A DNA stretch of 64,000 bases from Mixophyes australis (lineage: Eukaryota > Chordata > Amphibia > Anura > Limnodynastidae). Position numbers and translations under genes: made by a program. The stretch's first letter is position 1. Each line of letters starts with the position of its first letter. Below, in pieces: positions 23,061-33,287 of this stretch. The stretch is from NCBI GenBank assembly GCA_036250195.1, contig JAVHZZ010000011.1, positions 65,647,730 to 65,711,729 of the forward strand, written 5' to 3'. The notes under the pieces were generated by a model, which was not told the origin of the DNA, did no database searches, and saw only the letters and a program-made list of their open reading frames with translations.

Positions 23061-23114
<54 letters not shown>
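23005..23114. repeat. (AT)n microsatellite, two blocks
   Basis: AT tracts at 23005-23044 and about 23064-23114, separated by a short A-rich spacer. Confidence 0.95.
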
Positions 23115-23117
<3 letters not shown>

Positions 23118-24196
23118 ATATAAGTATAATGTGAAAGGATTTTTTTTTTTAGTGGGGAATAGGAGAATATAGATGGGTGTCACTTTCAAGACTTTAAAGT
23201 GGACTGTTATTTGACCGCCATGGTAAAGTTTTTTTTGTAAACAAAAAAGGAAATATCATGTTCTCTCCTATGTCATGATTTCATGATAAAGAAAGTGACT
23301 GTTCTGAACACATTTAAGTATCTCCAGAAGAGTAAATACTTTGGTCCACTTTTTTAAGGTGATTTTGACTAGGGTCTGAGCAACTCATTGTATTCATTCT
23401 GCAACTCCTGAACATCCAGGATATGCTTAGTTTTGAAGAGTGTGAAGTTAGAACAAGTTATAGCCAATCAAATTATCAGAATGTTAACAGCAGCAGAACA
23501 TTCTACTGCATCCAATCCAATTCAATAGGATTTGAATCAATATGATTTGGTTTTTGAGGTGCTGCCGTACACTATCAGCTAATTTGTTTAAACACGACCA
23601 ATTGACAAACCACAATATTACTGTATGTTTGCAGCTTTAAACTATGTAATTAAATTATATTTTTGGCTAGAAGAATGTGCTGTAATTTTATTCCAGGACA
23701 AAATAACACAAAATTAAAATGTCATATTATTGTCCAACAAATGTATAGAAAAAGACCCTTCAGCCTCTGTACAAATTATGATCTAGGAAAATGAACGTTT
23801 ATACAACCCAACTTTCAACCTCATGCCAAACTCTAAAGTTGAAAGTGATTGATTGTACGTCCTATTGATAGCATTTTTTTCACCCCTTTTCCCAACTAAT
23901 CTCATTTGTCTTTTTAGGGTTCTTGTATATAGGCTTATATAACTACCATGACACCTATTGTATTCCCTTAGGAATGCTAATACAACTTGGCATTAATTAA
24001 AATGAGGTATTCGATTAATTTGGGTAGTCATACAATACAAATGCTCAAGCTCTATTCAATTAAGACAAATATGTTTCAAAATAGTTTGCCAGTCAAAGTA
24101 GTAGTAAACACTAATACCCATTCAGTGCAAAGTACTACAACACACATATAAAGACAGAAAAATACCCCTCAAGTTCAAAAATAAACAACCTCATGG
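23115..24196. other. Unannotated AT-rich DNA
   Basis: No coding region or nameable repeat seen. Confidence 0.5.
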
Positions 24197-24204
24197 AAAA
24201 TATG

Positions 24205-24512
24205 CATACTTGCCAACTTTCCTTTGCCGGGATCCCGGGAGATCCTGGGGAGTGGTGGGAGGAGGAAAGGGGGTGGCGATTTTGCCGCAGGAGTGGGGAC
24301 AAAATGCCGCAAATTGCCCAGCCCCATGAAAAAATAGCCATTTTTGTCACAGGGGCGGAGCCAAAATGACGCGATTCCCTGCAATTCATGTAATTTTGGT
24401 GGCCCGATTGGCAGGCGTTGCGGCGAGACTTGCCTGCTCTCCTGGGATTCTGGGAGACCCACCCGGAAATTGGGGAGTCTCCCAGACATTCTGGGAGAGT
24501 GGGATAAGTATG
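24205..24512. mobile_element. hAT-like MITE, CATACTTGCC family, 308 bp
   Basis: The ends are CATACTTGCCAACTTTCC and, in reverse, CATACTTATCCCACTCTCC. The flanks AAAATATG (24197-24204) and CAAATATG (24513-24520) agree at 7 of 8 bases, fitting an 8-bp hAT duplication. Related copies are at 38292-38565 (ends intact) and 36700-36920 (fragment). Confidence 0.7.
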
Positions 24513-24927
24513 CAAATATGTAACTATACCTTTTGCATTTCCTAGCATACAAAATGTGGAGACTCTATCAGGATATAACACCAGCAGAAGTTACAGGAGC
24601 TTATACAGCAGCACACACTTATCAGTATGCAAAAACCTCTAAATATAAACCAGAGACTGCGATCAATAGTGACAAGCTTTTACTCCATTCCAAGGCATTT
24701 CATACCTGAAGTGCACAAACCAATGTCAATTAAAATATCAGAGTTGTGACATATAAGTGACATATAAAATTGCTTACTATCAGTAGTTAATATATATATT
24801 AGTAAGATAACATATGACACTCCAACATTCAGTATTTTAAATAAAATATTTTAATTAGTCAAGTAGGTGGTCCAAATATGATTGTACAGTACTTTGTGGT
24901 GACATTTTTATTTTTACCAATGTCATC

Positions 24928-25248
24928 ATCACCATTATTTATATAGTGCCACTAATTTCACCGCGCTGTACAGAGAATATTTGTCATTCACATCAGTCCC
25001 TGCTCCATTGGAGCTTACAGTCTAAATTCCCTAACACACAGGCAGACAGGGGTTTATTTTGCCAGCAGCCTAATTCACCTACTAGTGTGGTTTTTTTTTG
25101 GTGTTGGGGTGTGGGAGGAAAACTGAGCACCTGGAGGAAACCTGCACAAACACGGGGAGAACATACATAGATATGGCCTAGTTCAAAAATCGACCTAATG
25201 ACCACAGCGCTGTGAGCAGAAGTGCTAACCACTGTGCCACCATGCTGC
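24928..25248 (-). mobile_element. tRNA-derived SINE, near complete
   Basis: Reverse copy of the SINE at 3506-3830: the tail (TATATAAATAATGG, CTGTACAGCGCGG, GGAGCAGGGACTG) is at the left, and the pol III head, read in reverse as GGCACAGTGGTTAGCACTTC, is at the right. The head is somewhat diverged. Confidence 0.8.
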
Positions 25249-25792
25249 CAGCCTGCACATTAACAAGCAGTGCTGTAGGCACATTTGCACACTCATTACA
25301 ACTCCCACTGTGTTTTGTGCACAACCTCTTTTATCAACAGACATAGTTAAAAATAATTATTATTTTTATACCATAGAGCATTTCTAGGTAATTTAATTTA
25401 AAATGGTAAAACGGGAAAAATATATCAGTGTGTATAAAGAACACAGAAATAACATATCTGTTCTGTGAACAATATAAACTGCGTGTATCTTTGTCCAAAA
25501 AGGCTTTAACAATAGTGTAGACTCATCCTAACTGTCCAAACAGACAAATAAACTGTGTACAAAAGGTTATGATAAAAATGGATTATGTTCTTTTCAAAAA
25601 TGTTATGCCTCATGATGATGAGAGCTTAGTGCACCCCCAGCAGCTTGTTTAAAAAGCAGGGATTTAACTGCTGTACATCTAGTTGACAGCAGTAGAGGGC
25701 ACCACAACACAACTTCATCTTGATAGATACCAGAGGGTTCTGTGCTTCGCACTGATGGATATCAGACATTCCCTGGGCTTTGCTCCTCAAAA
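25249..25792. other. Unannotated flank left of the Ngaro element
   Basis: AT-rich, with no coding signal. The Ngaro A1 repeat starts at 25793 with no target duplication visible, as expected for recombinase-based integration. Confidence 0.5.
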
Positions 25793-25974
25793 TGACAAGT
25801 GAGGCTTTTAGGACGAACGCACTTAAAGGGCGACAGGGTTTGTAACAAGCTGAGTAATTACCTGGTGTAGTTTGTCATGGGGTGGGTTCCAGCCAATGGT
25901 TGCTCACCTGGGAGGGACCTTGATAGAATATAGCAGGCTGCACTTCCTGCTTGTGTTCACTTGCAGCACGAGAT
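25793..25974 (+). repeat. Ngaro split direct repeat A1
   Basis: Begins TGACAAGTGAGGCTTTTAGG and ends GCAGCACGAGAT. The same 182 bp recurs as A2 at 32290-32471. It probably contains the element promoter: a GATAGAATATAGCAGG stretch lies at about 25922-25937. Confidence 0.93.
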
Positions 25975-26707
25975 TCCTGTAGGAGACCCAGCAGCAAGAG
26001 AAACGGATAAGTACCACTTGTGGATTTATTCATTGTTTAATAAACTTTATTCCTATCTGCCCCCGTCTTTCACTTTATATTTTGCTCCTCTCTATTTATT
26101 CCCTTCTCTCTCCTTGTTTTCAACCTCTTTTTTCTGCCTTTTTTCCTTTCTCCCAAATCTTGCTTTTTTCTCCCCTTATTCCTCTCCCTCTCTTCCCCGC
26201 TTTCCTTTGCTTACCCCGCTGTCCTCCTCTGTCCTGCCAACATGCCCCGTCCTAGGAGAAATGCCCCACGCCCGGCGCGCCTCAGGTCCCCCTCCCCCCC
26301 TCGCTCCCGCCGCCATCTTGCCTCCTCTTCCCCCTCTCTTCCATCATCCTCCTTCCATCCAGCCATCACCTCTAGCGGTGCCCCGCTTCTGGCCCCCCTT
26401 GTAGGTCATCCTCCCGCTGTTACAGCCGCACGGCGCGGCCGCGCCACCCCCTCTCTTCTCCCGGCCGGTTCGCGCATGCGCAGAACGCGCGCCCCCATCG
26501 CGCCCGGCCGGGTCCCGCCACGCAGACTCCTCGGCATGGCTGGCTGCAGGGTCAGCCAGCGGCCCTGTCAGTGACAGCAGCGGTCAGCCCCAGCAGTGGC
26601 AGACAGGCACCCCCCCTCCCCCGGCAGGCGGATATGCCCCCAGTCCTGTCAGGAGCAGGGGCCAGGCCCTAGACACCCTATGCCCCATCACCCCCCCTGA
26701 ACCAGCA

Positions 26708-28349
26708 ATGAGGGCTAGGTATCAGGAGCACAACCCGCCTGCCCCCCATCAATTGTCCTTCCCTCCCAGCCCATTTCTCCCCCATAGTAGTGGGGCATCT
26801 GCATGGGGGTCTAACCCAGGTAGGGATCATCAGGGTCCCAACATGTCCCAGGCCCGTACCCCACCTCACGGGGACCACCGTCACCAACTAGGGGGGGGCA
26901 CACTTCCCGCCAGACACACAAGAGATTTTGGAGACAACACCCAGGCGCCGGTGTGGCCCTATTTTCAACGACAGCGTATGTCCCCTCCGGCGTCTCGCCT
27001 ATACACGTCTCATTGGGCCTCTTCCCCGGGGTACGGGGCGGGGGGGCCTTATTACGGGGGTCAGGGGGGTAGGTCCGACAATTTCGTAGTCGATTATCAC
27101 CATTCCAGCGGCGGTAATTTCGGTTCAGGGCCCCCTCCCCTCCTTGGGGATAGCCGCTTACAGCGGAGGCGGGAGTCATTTTCAGCGTCCCCCAGTTCGG
27201 CCCGCGTGTCAGCCCCTAACCTCTCTACCGAAGATAGGGATAATAACACGGCGCGGCGGCGCTTGGACTATTTACCCAGACATCAGATAACTGTCCCCCT
27301 TTCCGTTTCAGAGCCTACTGTTATGCATCCGGAGACGAGGGTCGGCAGTCGCGACCGTCCGTGTGCTAAGGGCTCAGGATCAGACGACGGCAGAACGAAG
27401 GGAGGAAGTGATCCAGGACACGGCAGGAGGACAGGCCACAGCTGTGTCGCTAGGGCAGACATCTGTCGGTGATGGGAATCCTGCTCCTGCTGGTGAGTCC
27501 AGTTCCGCTACTATACATAAGTCACACTTGTTGGATTCACCCGTCCTCTCCACAGATAGTGAGTCCTCTGGCTCGGGTGATAGACCCAGGAAACTAATTA
27601 AGTTGTTGGAGACTGAATTGCTAGGTAAGCGGGGTAAGCACGCATCCCAGTCAGGAGACACAGATCTACCAGCGGTCCGTAGCGAGTTGGGGCAGGTAGA
27701 ATCCCTTGAGATCACTCACGGTATTAGGCCCAGTGTGCGGGATAGAATCAGAAGGGGCAAGTACGTGGATATGTACTCGTTAACCGGTGAGGATAAGAAG
27801 GCGCTGGCAGCAGCCTGTGAAAAATCGGGCATGGGGGAGGAGAAGTACAGATCCTTCTCTAGATGGGCGAATGCATTTTCCATTTTCGCCACAATATATC
27901 TAGAGTCCAGGCCCAGCGAGCAAGCGGAGGTGTGGAGATATATGCACTTGATTAGCGGGATGTTCATAAAGGACGGCCCGGTAATCTGGAGAGCATATGA
28001 CGAGCTTTTCAGGAAGCGGATGAGCGGGCGTGAGAAGCTTCCGCTCGGATATAAGGACATTGACACATGGTTGGAGCTAATGAGGCCTAGCAATCAGACT
28101 GCAGAGGGTAGCGCAGGTAGACGGTTTCAAGGGCCGGGGAGGGCGCAAAATGCCCTCCCCCCGAAAGGAAGGTGTTATGATTTTAATGCAGGGGCCTGTC
28201 AAAGAGGTTCACTCTGCAGATTCAGGCACACTTGTACAGCCTGCGGCGGCCATCATCCAGCCACCGATTGTGCCAAGGCTCGGGGAAGTGGAGGAAGGGG
28301 AAGAGGCGCTGGTTCGACTCTGCCGAGTCAAGGGGCCATCGCCAATTGA
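26708..28349 (+). CDS. Ngaro gag-like ORF1 (two overlapping frames)
   Basis: The N-terminal part (26708-27472) is a proline/glycine/arginine-rich, low-complexity 254-residue frame. The C-terminal part (open from 27291 to 28349) is in another frame, with helical regions (KYVDMYSLTGEDKKALAAAC, WANAFSIFATIYLESRPSEQ) and a Cys/His-rich end (CYDFNAGACQRGSLCRFRH, then CTACGG...DC), likely a CCCH finger plus a zinc ribbon that binds RNA. The frames overlap over 27291-27472, so either a frameshift mutation or a programmed shift joins them. A further open P/R-rich stretch at 26242-26574 may be the true N-terminus or leader. Homology of Ngaro gag is weak between species, so the call rests on position and the zinc region. 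Confidence 0.65.
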
Positions 28350-29925
28350 TCTGACCGAGCTGGACAAGTGGCGGTCGTGGTTTGATGATAGGGAGACCGC
28401 GGCCCTACTCCACGACGGCTTCCATTTTGGCTTCAAACTTCCGGTTCAGGGTAGCATTTCCACAGCAGCTCCGGTGAATCTAAAATCTGCGCTCGCTTTC
28501 CCGGAGGTGCTAGACGAGAAAATAGGCAAGGAGGTTGGTTTGGGGCGCATGATCGGCCCGTTCCGACTCCCTCCTATTCCCAACCTCATTTTGTCCCCAG
28601 TAGGCGTAGTTCCCAAGAAAACAGAGGGAAAGTTTAGACTGATCCAGCACCTGTCTCATCCCGCTGGTCAGTCGGTTAACGATGCAATTGACGTTAATCT
28701 CAGTTCAGTCAGTTACCAGTCATTTGAATCGGCTCTAGCCCTGGTGCAGGAATGCGGCAGGGGCTCATTGCTGGCCAAAGTGGATATCGAATCGGCCTTT
28801 AGATTGTTACCCCTTCACCCCGAGTCGTATCAATTCATGGGTTTTCGGCATCGTGGTGGATACTATATCGATCGCTGTCTTCCCATGGGTTGTTCGATTT
28901 CATGTGCACTATTCGAGAAATTCAGCAGTTTCTTGCACTGGTGCATTCAGGCGGGGACGGGGTGTCGGTCGATTGCGCACTATTTGGATGACTTCTTGGT
29001 GATCGGGCCTCCTGACTCCACGAGTTGTCGTGATACCCTTTTTTCCACGGAGGCGTTGTTTAGGGTGTTAGGCGTTCCCATCGCAGCAGACAAGACAGAG
29101 GGCCCTACTACGTGCCTATCATTCCTTGGGATCGAGATTGACACGAAGGCAGGGTTCTGTAGGCTCCCAGAGGATAAGGTTACTAAGATGTACGAGGCCA
29201 TTGCGGAAGTGTTAGAGGCAAACGCTAGTCCCCTGAGGCAGATACAGTCCTTGTTGGGGCGGTTCAACTTTGCTTGCCGGGTGATCCCCATGGGGAGGGT
29301 TTTCTGTAGGAAGCTGCAAAGAGCCACGGCAGGTAGGAGTAGGCCACACGCAATCATAAGTCTATCCAAAGTGGTTAGGGAGGATCTGCAGATATGGCTC
29401 ATTTTCCTTAGGGGTTTCAATGGCAAGCGTATCTGGCCGTCACCTCCGGTAACAAACTCTGAAATCAGTTTGTTCACGGACGCTGCAGGGGCTTCCGGTT
29501 TTGGGGCTTATCTCGACGGACACTGGTGTGCGGAGGAATGGCCCGAGGAATGGCATAGGGACGGTATCACTAAGAACTTGTTGGTTCTCGAACTGTTCCC
29601 GATTGTGGTAGCAATTGAACTGTGGGCTCCCGCTTTGCGGGGTAAGCACATAGTCTTTTGGTGTGACAATATGGGGGTGGTCCAGTCCATCAATAAGCAG
29701 AGCGCTTCGGCCCAACATGCAATTTCGCTGCTGCGTCACCTAGTTCTGCGCTGTCTACAGTATGACATCTCGTTCAGGGCTGAACATGTCCCGGGGGTGC
29801 AGAATTGCCTAGCTGACGCGTTATCTCGTTTCCATTGGAGCAGGTTTCGCAACCTGGCTCCTCAAGCGGACGATGTTGGTACCCCGTGTCCTCCTTGTGT
29901 TTGGCAGATCATCAAGCCGGCATAA
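28150..29925 (+). CDS. Ngaro reverse transcriptase - RNase H
   Basis: This 591-residue frame has no internal stop. The RT spans about 110-400: NLILSPVGVVPKKTEGKFRL (145-164), catalytic D212 in AKVDIESAF, LPMGCSISCALFEKF (244-258) and the YLDD box (278-281). RNase H spans about 438-570: FTDA (D444), VLELFP (E481), WCDN (D506) and LADALSRF near the end. It copies element RNA into DNA and removes the template. The frame overlaps gag by about 200 bases and the recombinase frame by 91 bases, so its initiation or expression probably involves frame shifting or reinitiation. The real start may be downstream of the listed ATG, since the first 60 residues are the gag overlap. Confidence 0.93.
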   Translation: MPSPRKEGVMILMQGPVKEVHSADSGTLVQPAAAIIQPPIVPRLGEVEEGEEALVRLCRVKGPSPIDLTELDKWRSWFDDRETAALLHDGFHFGFKLPVQGSISTAAPVNLKSALAFPEVLDEKIGKEVGLGRMIGPFRLPPIPNLILSPVGVVPKKTEGKFRLIQHLSHPAGQSVNDAIDVNLSSVSYQSFESALALVQECGRGSLLAKVDIESAFRLLPLHPESYQFMGFRHRGGYYIDRCLPMGCSISCALFEKFSSFLHWCIQAGTGCRSIAHYLDDFLVIGPPDSTSCRDTLFSTEALFRVLGVPIAADKTEGPTTCLSFLGIEIDTKAGFCRLPEDKVTKMYEAIAEVLEANASPLRQIQSLLGRFNFACRVIPMGRVFCRKLQRATAGRSRPHAIISLSKVVREDLQIWLIFLRGFNGKRIWPSPPVTNSEISLFTDAAGASGFGAYLDGHWCAEEWPEEWHRDGITKNLLVLELFPIVVAIELWAPALRGKHIVFWCDNMGVVQSINKQSASAQHAISLLRHLVLRCLQYDISFRAEHVPGVQNCLADALSRFHWSRFRNLAPQADDVGTPCPPCVWQIIKPA

Positions 29926-30809
29926 GAGGGCTCGCGGAACAAGCAATAGCTCCCTCCACCCTGAAAACATATCAGTCGGCGTGGAGACGGTGGTTGCTTT
30001 TCAGCAGACAAAAGGACCAATCAGAGGCAGGTCAGCAAGATGCCATGCTAGCCTTTATGTGGGATAGGTACTCGGAGGGAGATTCAAGGACTACTATGGC
30101 ATCCACCCTGGCCGGGATATCATTTATGGCTAAGCTGCACGGTTACCCTGACGTCACAAAAGGATTTTTGATTAATAAGGCTCTGAGGGGATGGGCGAGA
30201 GTCCGTCCCTCTCATGCCGATACCCGTTTACCGATTACCTCTAACATTTTGGAAGATCTGATAGGGAATGTGGGGTTGGTTACCTTAGATAGTTACGAGA
30301 AACTTTTATTTAGTTTGGCCTTTTCCATGGCTTATTTTGGAGCCTTTCGCATCTCAGAGTTGGTAGCCAGGTCCAGGGGACATCAGGAGTCAGGTTTGAG
30401 AGTTGAGCATGTCAGTCTGGGCGAAGGGATCTTAGCCTGCAAAATAGTTAAATCAAAGACTGACCAAAGCGGCAGGGGATCATGGGTCCAGTTAACCTCC
30501 CAGCAGCCATGTCTTATTTGCCCGGTCAGGTTAGCATCATTGTTTATGAGTAAAAGACCTCATGCTAATTTGTTTCTGTGTCACGCTAATGGTATACCGT
30601 TGACAAAATATCAATTCGCGACCATTTTAAAACGTACCTTGCAGTCTATTAATCTAAACAGTACATTATACGGGACACACTCATTTAGGATCGGTGCAGC
30701 TACATCCGCTGCCTTGGCAGGTTCTTCTAGCGAAGCTATAAAAGCACTGGGGCGATGGAAATCTGCGGCTTTTAAGTCATATGTTAGAATTGACAAGGTT
30801 GTTGACTGA
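29835..30809 (+). CDS. Ngaro tyrosine recombinase
   Basis: 324 residues. After an overlap with RT, an N-terminal DNA-binding SAM-like part (APSTLKTYQSAWRRW, 39-53) is followed by the catalytic domain with R172 (GAFRISEL), H282-x-x-R285 (THSFRIG), W308 (GRWKS) and the nucleophile Y316 (FKSYVR). All four key residues of the R-H-R-Y signature are present. The enzyme would insert the circular DNA intermediate by strand exchange in place of a DDE integrase. The first 30 or so residues overlap RNase H in another frame and may not be translated as such. Confidence 0.94.
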   Translation: MEQVSQPGSSSGRCWYPVSSLCLADHQAGIRGLAEQAIAPSTLKTYQSAWRRWLLFSRQKDQSEAGQQDAMLAFMWDRYSEGDSRTTMASTLAGISFMAKLHGYPDVTKGFLINKALRGWARVRPSHADTRLPITSNILEDLIGNVGLVTLDSYEKLLFSLAFSMAYFGAFRISELVARSRGHQESGLRVEHVSLGEGILACKIVKSKTDQSGRGSWVQLTSQQPCLICPVRLASLFMSKRPHANLFLCHANGIPLTKYQFATILKRTLQSINLNSTLYGTHSFRIGAATSAALAGSSSEAIKALGRWKSAAFKSYVRIDKVVD

Positions 30810-31025
30810 TGTTGTAATGTTTAATCAATTTTGGTTTTTTTTTACAGTTTTTCTTTTCTACCTCTACTTCTCTCCTGAGTCTTCAACCGTCCCATCCCAT
30901 TTCCCCTACCCATCCCATCTTCTCCCTCCATTTGGTGGGCTACCCTGGGCTTTTCCGCTCGCCGCTTTAACGTGGGGGCGCGAAGGGATTTTCACCCGGG
31001 TTTCCCTGGGCGTAAGTCCTGATTA

Positions 31026-31802
31026 GTGGTGGCTGCCGGGGTTTTTCCGGGTGTTGTTTACCTTCGCCTGGGTGGTCTGCCCCCCATATGTGTGTCCTCC
31101 CCTCCCCCCCCCCCCCCCCCCCCCCCCCTTGTGATCGAATTTTCCGCGTACTATTCTTCTCATACCTTCCTATACCAAACCTGGCTGTCTTCCCAACTTC
31201 AAGGTATGGTTGTTAACACGGTTTTTCTGATTTCAGGTGATGGTGTTCCAGCTAAGGTGGTGTGGATCATCGGTCATTCATTTATATTTTGGGCCGCTGG
31301 CCACCCTGGGTCTAAGGTTATTCCGAATCATGGCAGTACGGTTATAAGATGGTGGGGGAAAAGAGGTTTAGGCTGGCCGGATATTATTCCGTGGTTGACA
31401 AGGCTCATTAGACAACAAGGCCCACCAGACGTACTGGTAGTACATGCAGGAGGTAATGATTTGGGAAAAGGAAAGTCCTTAGATCTCATCATAGTAATTC
31501 GGGAGGACCTGCGACGTATACACGAAGCGTGGCCTGATATCATTATTGGTTGGTCGGCTTTAGTTCCCCGATTAGCATGGAGAACGACCATTCCCTTAAA
31601 GAAAATGACGGTTATGGTTAGGAAGTTAAATAGCGCCATCCGGAAGGTAGTTCGGTCCTTGGGAGGTATAGTCATCGACCATCCGGGGTTGGGGGTGGAG
31701 TCACCACACCTTTTTAGACGGGACGGCGTCCACCTTAACGAAGAGGGTATGAAGCTCTTCATAGATAGGATCTGCGGGGGAGTGGCGGCGTGTTTCGGTT
31801 AG
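31026..31802 (+). CDS. Ngaro SGNH (GDSL-type) hydrolase ORF
   Basis: 258-residue frame with SGNH blocks: nucleophile S84 in WIIGHSF (GHS in place of the usual GDS), a block III-like GGND with N143, and D232-x-x-H235 in RRDGVHLNEEG. SGNH domains are known in some Ngaro and CR1 elements; the role in transposition is unknown (esterase or lipid contact is a guess). The first 70 or so residues include a poly-proline run from a poly-C tract (near 31107-31128) and read like non-coding sequence. A polypyrimidine/CAG acceptor (TTTTTCTGATTTCAG/GT near 31234) sits just before the domain, so the domain may be joined to an upstream exon by splicing. Independent translation is the alternative. Confidence 0.85.
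   Translation: MVAAGVFPGVVYLRLGGLPPICVSSPPPPPPPPPLVIEFSAYYSSHTFLYQTWLSSQLQGMVVNTVFLISGDGVPAKVVWIIGHSFIFWAAGHPGSKVIPNHGSTVIRWWGKRGLGWPDIIPWLTRLIRQQGPPDVLVVHAGGNDLGKGKSLDLIIVIREDLRRIHEAWPDIIIGWSALVPRLAWRTTIPLKKMTVMVRKLNSAIRKVVRSLGGIVIDHPGLGVESPHLFRRDGVHLNEEGMKLFIDRICGGVAACFG
31107..31130. repeat. Poly(C) tract
   Basis: About two dozen C in a row after CCTCCCCT, between the recombinase and hydrolase domains of the Ngaro. Length is likely unstable and may be uncertain in the assembly. Confidence 0.85.
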
Positions 31803-31836
31803 TTGGTGGCGGGCTGCGGCGTCTGTAGGGCGCAGC

Positions 31837-32289
31837 GGGGTAGGAAGGCACTGCGTTCAGCGGCTGATTAATGGGCGCACGGGTAGTTGGTCGTAGGTCA
31901 CTGCCCCCTTTGAAGCATCAGTAACTCCTTTTGGTCCTTCGGTGAGGAGGGTCCCTGTTCGGCTCGGTGAGGGAGGGCAGTGTGAGTTGTAAGGGGCAGT
32001 CACTCTGACGTCAACTCAGCGCTAAGTATGTAGGGATTTGTTCCCCGTGATTTGAGGACTCACGGCGGTTTGCGCCAGTCCACTAAGTGATCTTGTGCTA
32101 TCAGCTCGTGAGCTGTTACGCAGTGCTCTTTCTCCGCCACCATAGGTTTTAGTTAATATAGAATCCTTACAATAAAATTCCTGCCATTTTTTAATAACTT
32201 ATCCAGGTCTACGCGTCTTTATTTGCATGCAATATGTAAAGTTTAAGGTTGATGTGAAGTTTGTGGGAACATACACAGTGAGCCCTTTA
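31837..32289 (+). repeat. Ngaro split direct repeat B1
   Basis: Begins GGGGTAGGAAGGCACTGCG, ends CAGTGAGCCCTTTA, followed at once by A2. The same 453 bp recurs as B2. It contains an AATAAA signal near 32171, which probably serves 3' end formation in the B2 copy. Confidence 0.93.
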
Positions 32290-32471
32290 TGACAAGTGAG
32301 GCTTTTAGGACGAACGCACTTAAAGGGCGACAGGGTTTGTAACAAGCTGAGTAATTACCTGGTGTAGTTTGTCATGGGGTGGGTTCCAGCCAATGGTTGC
32401 TCACCTGGGAGGGACCTTGATAGAATATAGCAGGCTGCACTTCCTGCTTGTGTTCACTTGCAGCACGAGAT
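32290..32471 (+). repeat. Ngaro split direct repeat A2
   Basis: Second copy of A1, joined directly to B1. The B1A2 junction corresponds to the circle junction of the replication model for Ngaro/PAT elements. Confidence 0.93.
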
Positions 32472-32513
32472 CCCACCCTCCCATCCCTCAATTTTAGTGG
32501 GGTCTGTTAAAGT

Positions 32514-32966
32514 GGGGTAGGAAGGCACTGCGTTCAGCGGCTGATTAATGGGCGCACGGGTAGTTGGTCGTAGGTCACTGCCCCCTTTGAAGCATCAGTA
32601 ACTCCTTTTGGTCCTTCGGTGAGGAGGGTCCCTGTTCGGCTCGGTGAGGGAGGGCAGTGTGAGTTGTAAGGGGCAGTCACTCTGACGTCAACTCAGCGCT
32701 AAGTATGTAGGGATTTGTTCCCCGTGATTTGAGGACTCACGGCGGTTTGCGCCAGTCCACTAAGTGATCTTGTGCTATCAGCTCGTGAGCTGTTACGCAG
32801 TGCTCTTTCTCCGCCACCATAGGTTTTAGTTAATATAGAATCCTTACAATAAAATTCCTGCCATTTTTTAATAACTTATCCAGGTCTACGCGTCTTTATT
32901 TGCATGCAATATGTAAAGTTTAAGGTTGATGTGAAGTTTGTGGGAACATACACAGTGAGCCCTTTA
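32514..32966 (+). repeat. Ngaro split direct repeat B2 (right end)
   Basis: Second copy of B1 with no difference noticed by eye. It ends the element at CCCTTTA, next to ACAGAAATCTG of the flank. Confidence 0.93.
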
Positions 32967-33287
32967 ACAGAAATCTGAGAGTCCCAGTGGTTATAACTCA
33001 ACTGACAGCAAAATAACTTCAGACTCCTGATCAAACATGAAGTAAGCCAGAAAACTGCTAATCAACTGCTTAGTGAGAGTGATGCAGTACATAATATCAC
33101 ATCTTAATGGAGCAATTAATATTCTGCAAGCTGAAGGAGTACAGTACTTTTGTGGTAATATGTGCAGTGAGAAAACTGCTCAATTCCCAGTGTCAGTTTT
33201 CATCTCTGGGCAATGTGCATACAGGAAATTGTGGTTTAATACTGAATCATGGGTGGGAGACATAATCATTTTAAGGGTAAACACAGA

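Larger units (their letters stand above)
25793..32966 (+). mobile_element. Complete Ngaro (DIRS-order) retrotransposon, about 7.2 kb
   Basis: The structure is A1 (25793-25974), gag-like frames, RT/RNase H, tyrosine recombinase, SGNH hydrolase, then B1 (31837-32289), A2 (32290-32471), a 42-base spacer, and B2 (32514-32966). A1 and A2 are both 182 bp; B1 and B2 are both 453 bp. This split direct repeat plan, with the A and B repeats joined head to tail (B1A2), marks Ngaro/PAT-type elements as opposed to the inverted repeats of DIRS1. The element integrates by tyrosine recombinase via a circular DNA, so it has no DDE integrase and no target duplication. The near-identity of the repeats and the long open frames mean it is recent. 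Confidence 0.95.

Noticed and set aside
26242..26574. Arg/Pro-rich 110-residue frame as a separate gene
   Set aside because: Low-complexity GC-rich leader of the Ngaro; it may be part of gag but cannot be supported alone.
28980..29477. 165-residue minus-strand frame
   Set aside because: Antisense of the Ngaro RT/RNase H gene with no motif of its own.
31794..32966. Tandem array or CRISPR-like repeat (B1, A2, B2)
   Set aside because: The long spaced repeats are explained by the Ngaro split direct repeat structure.
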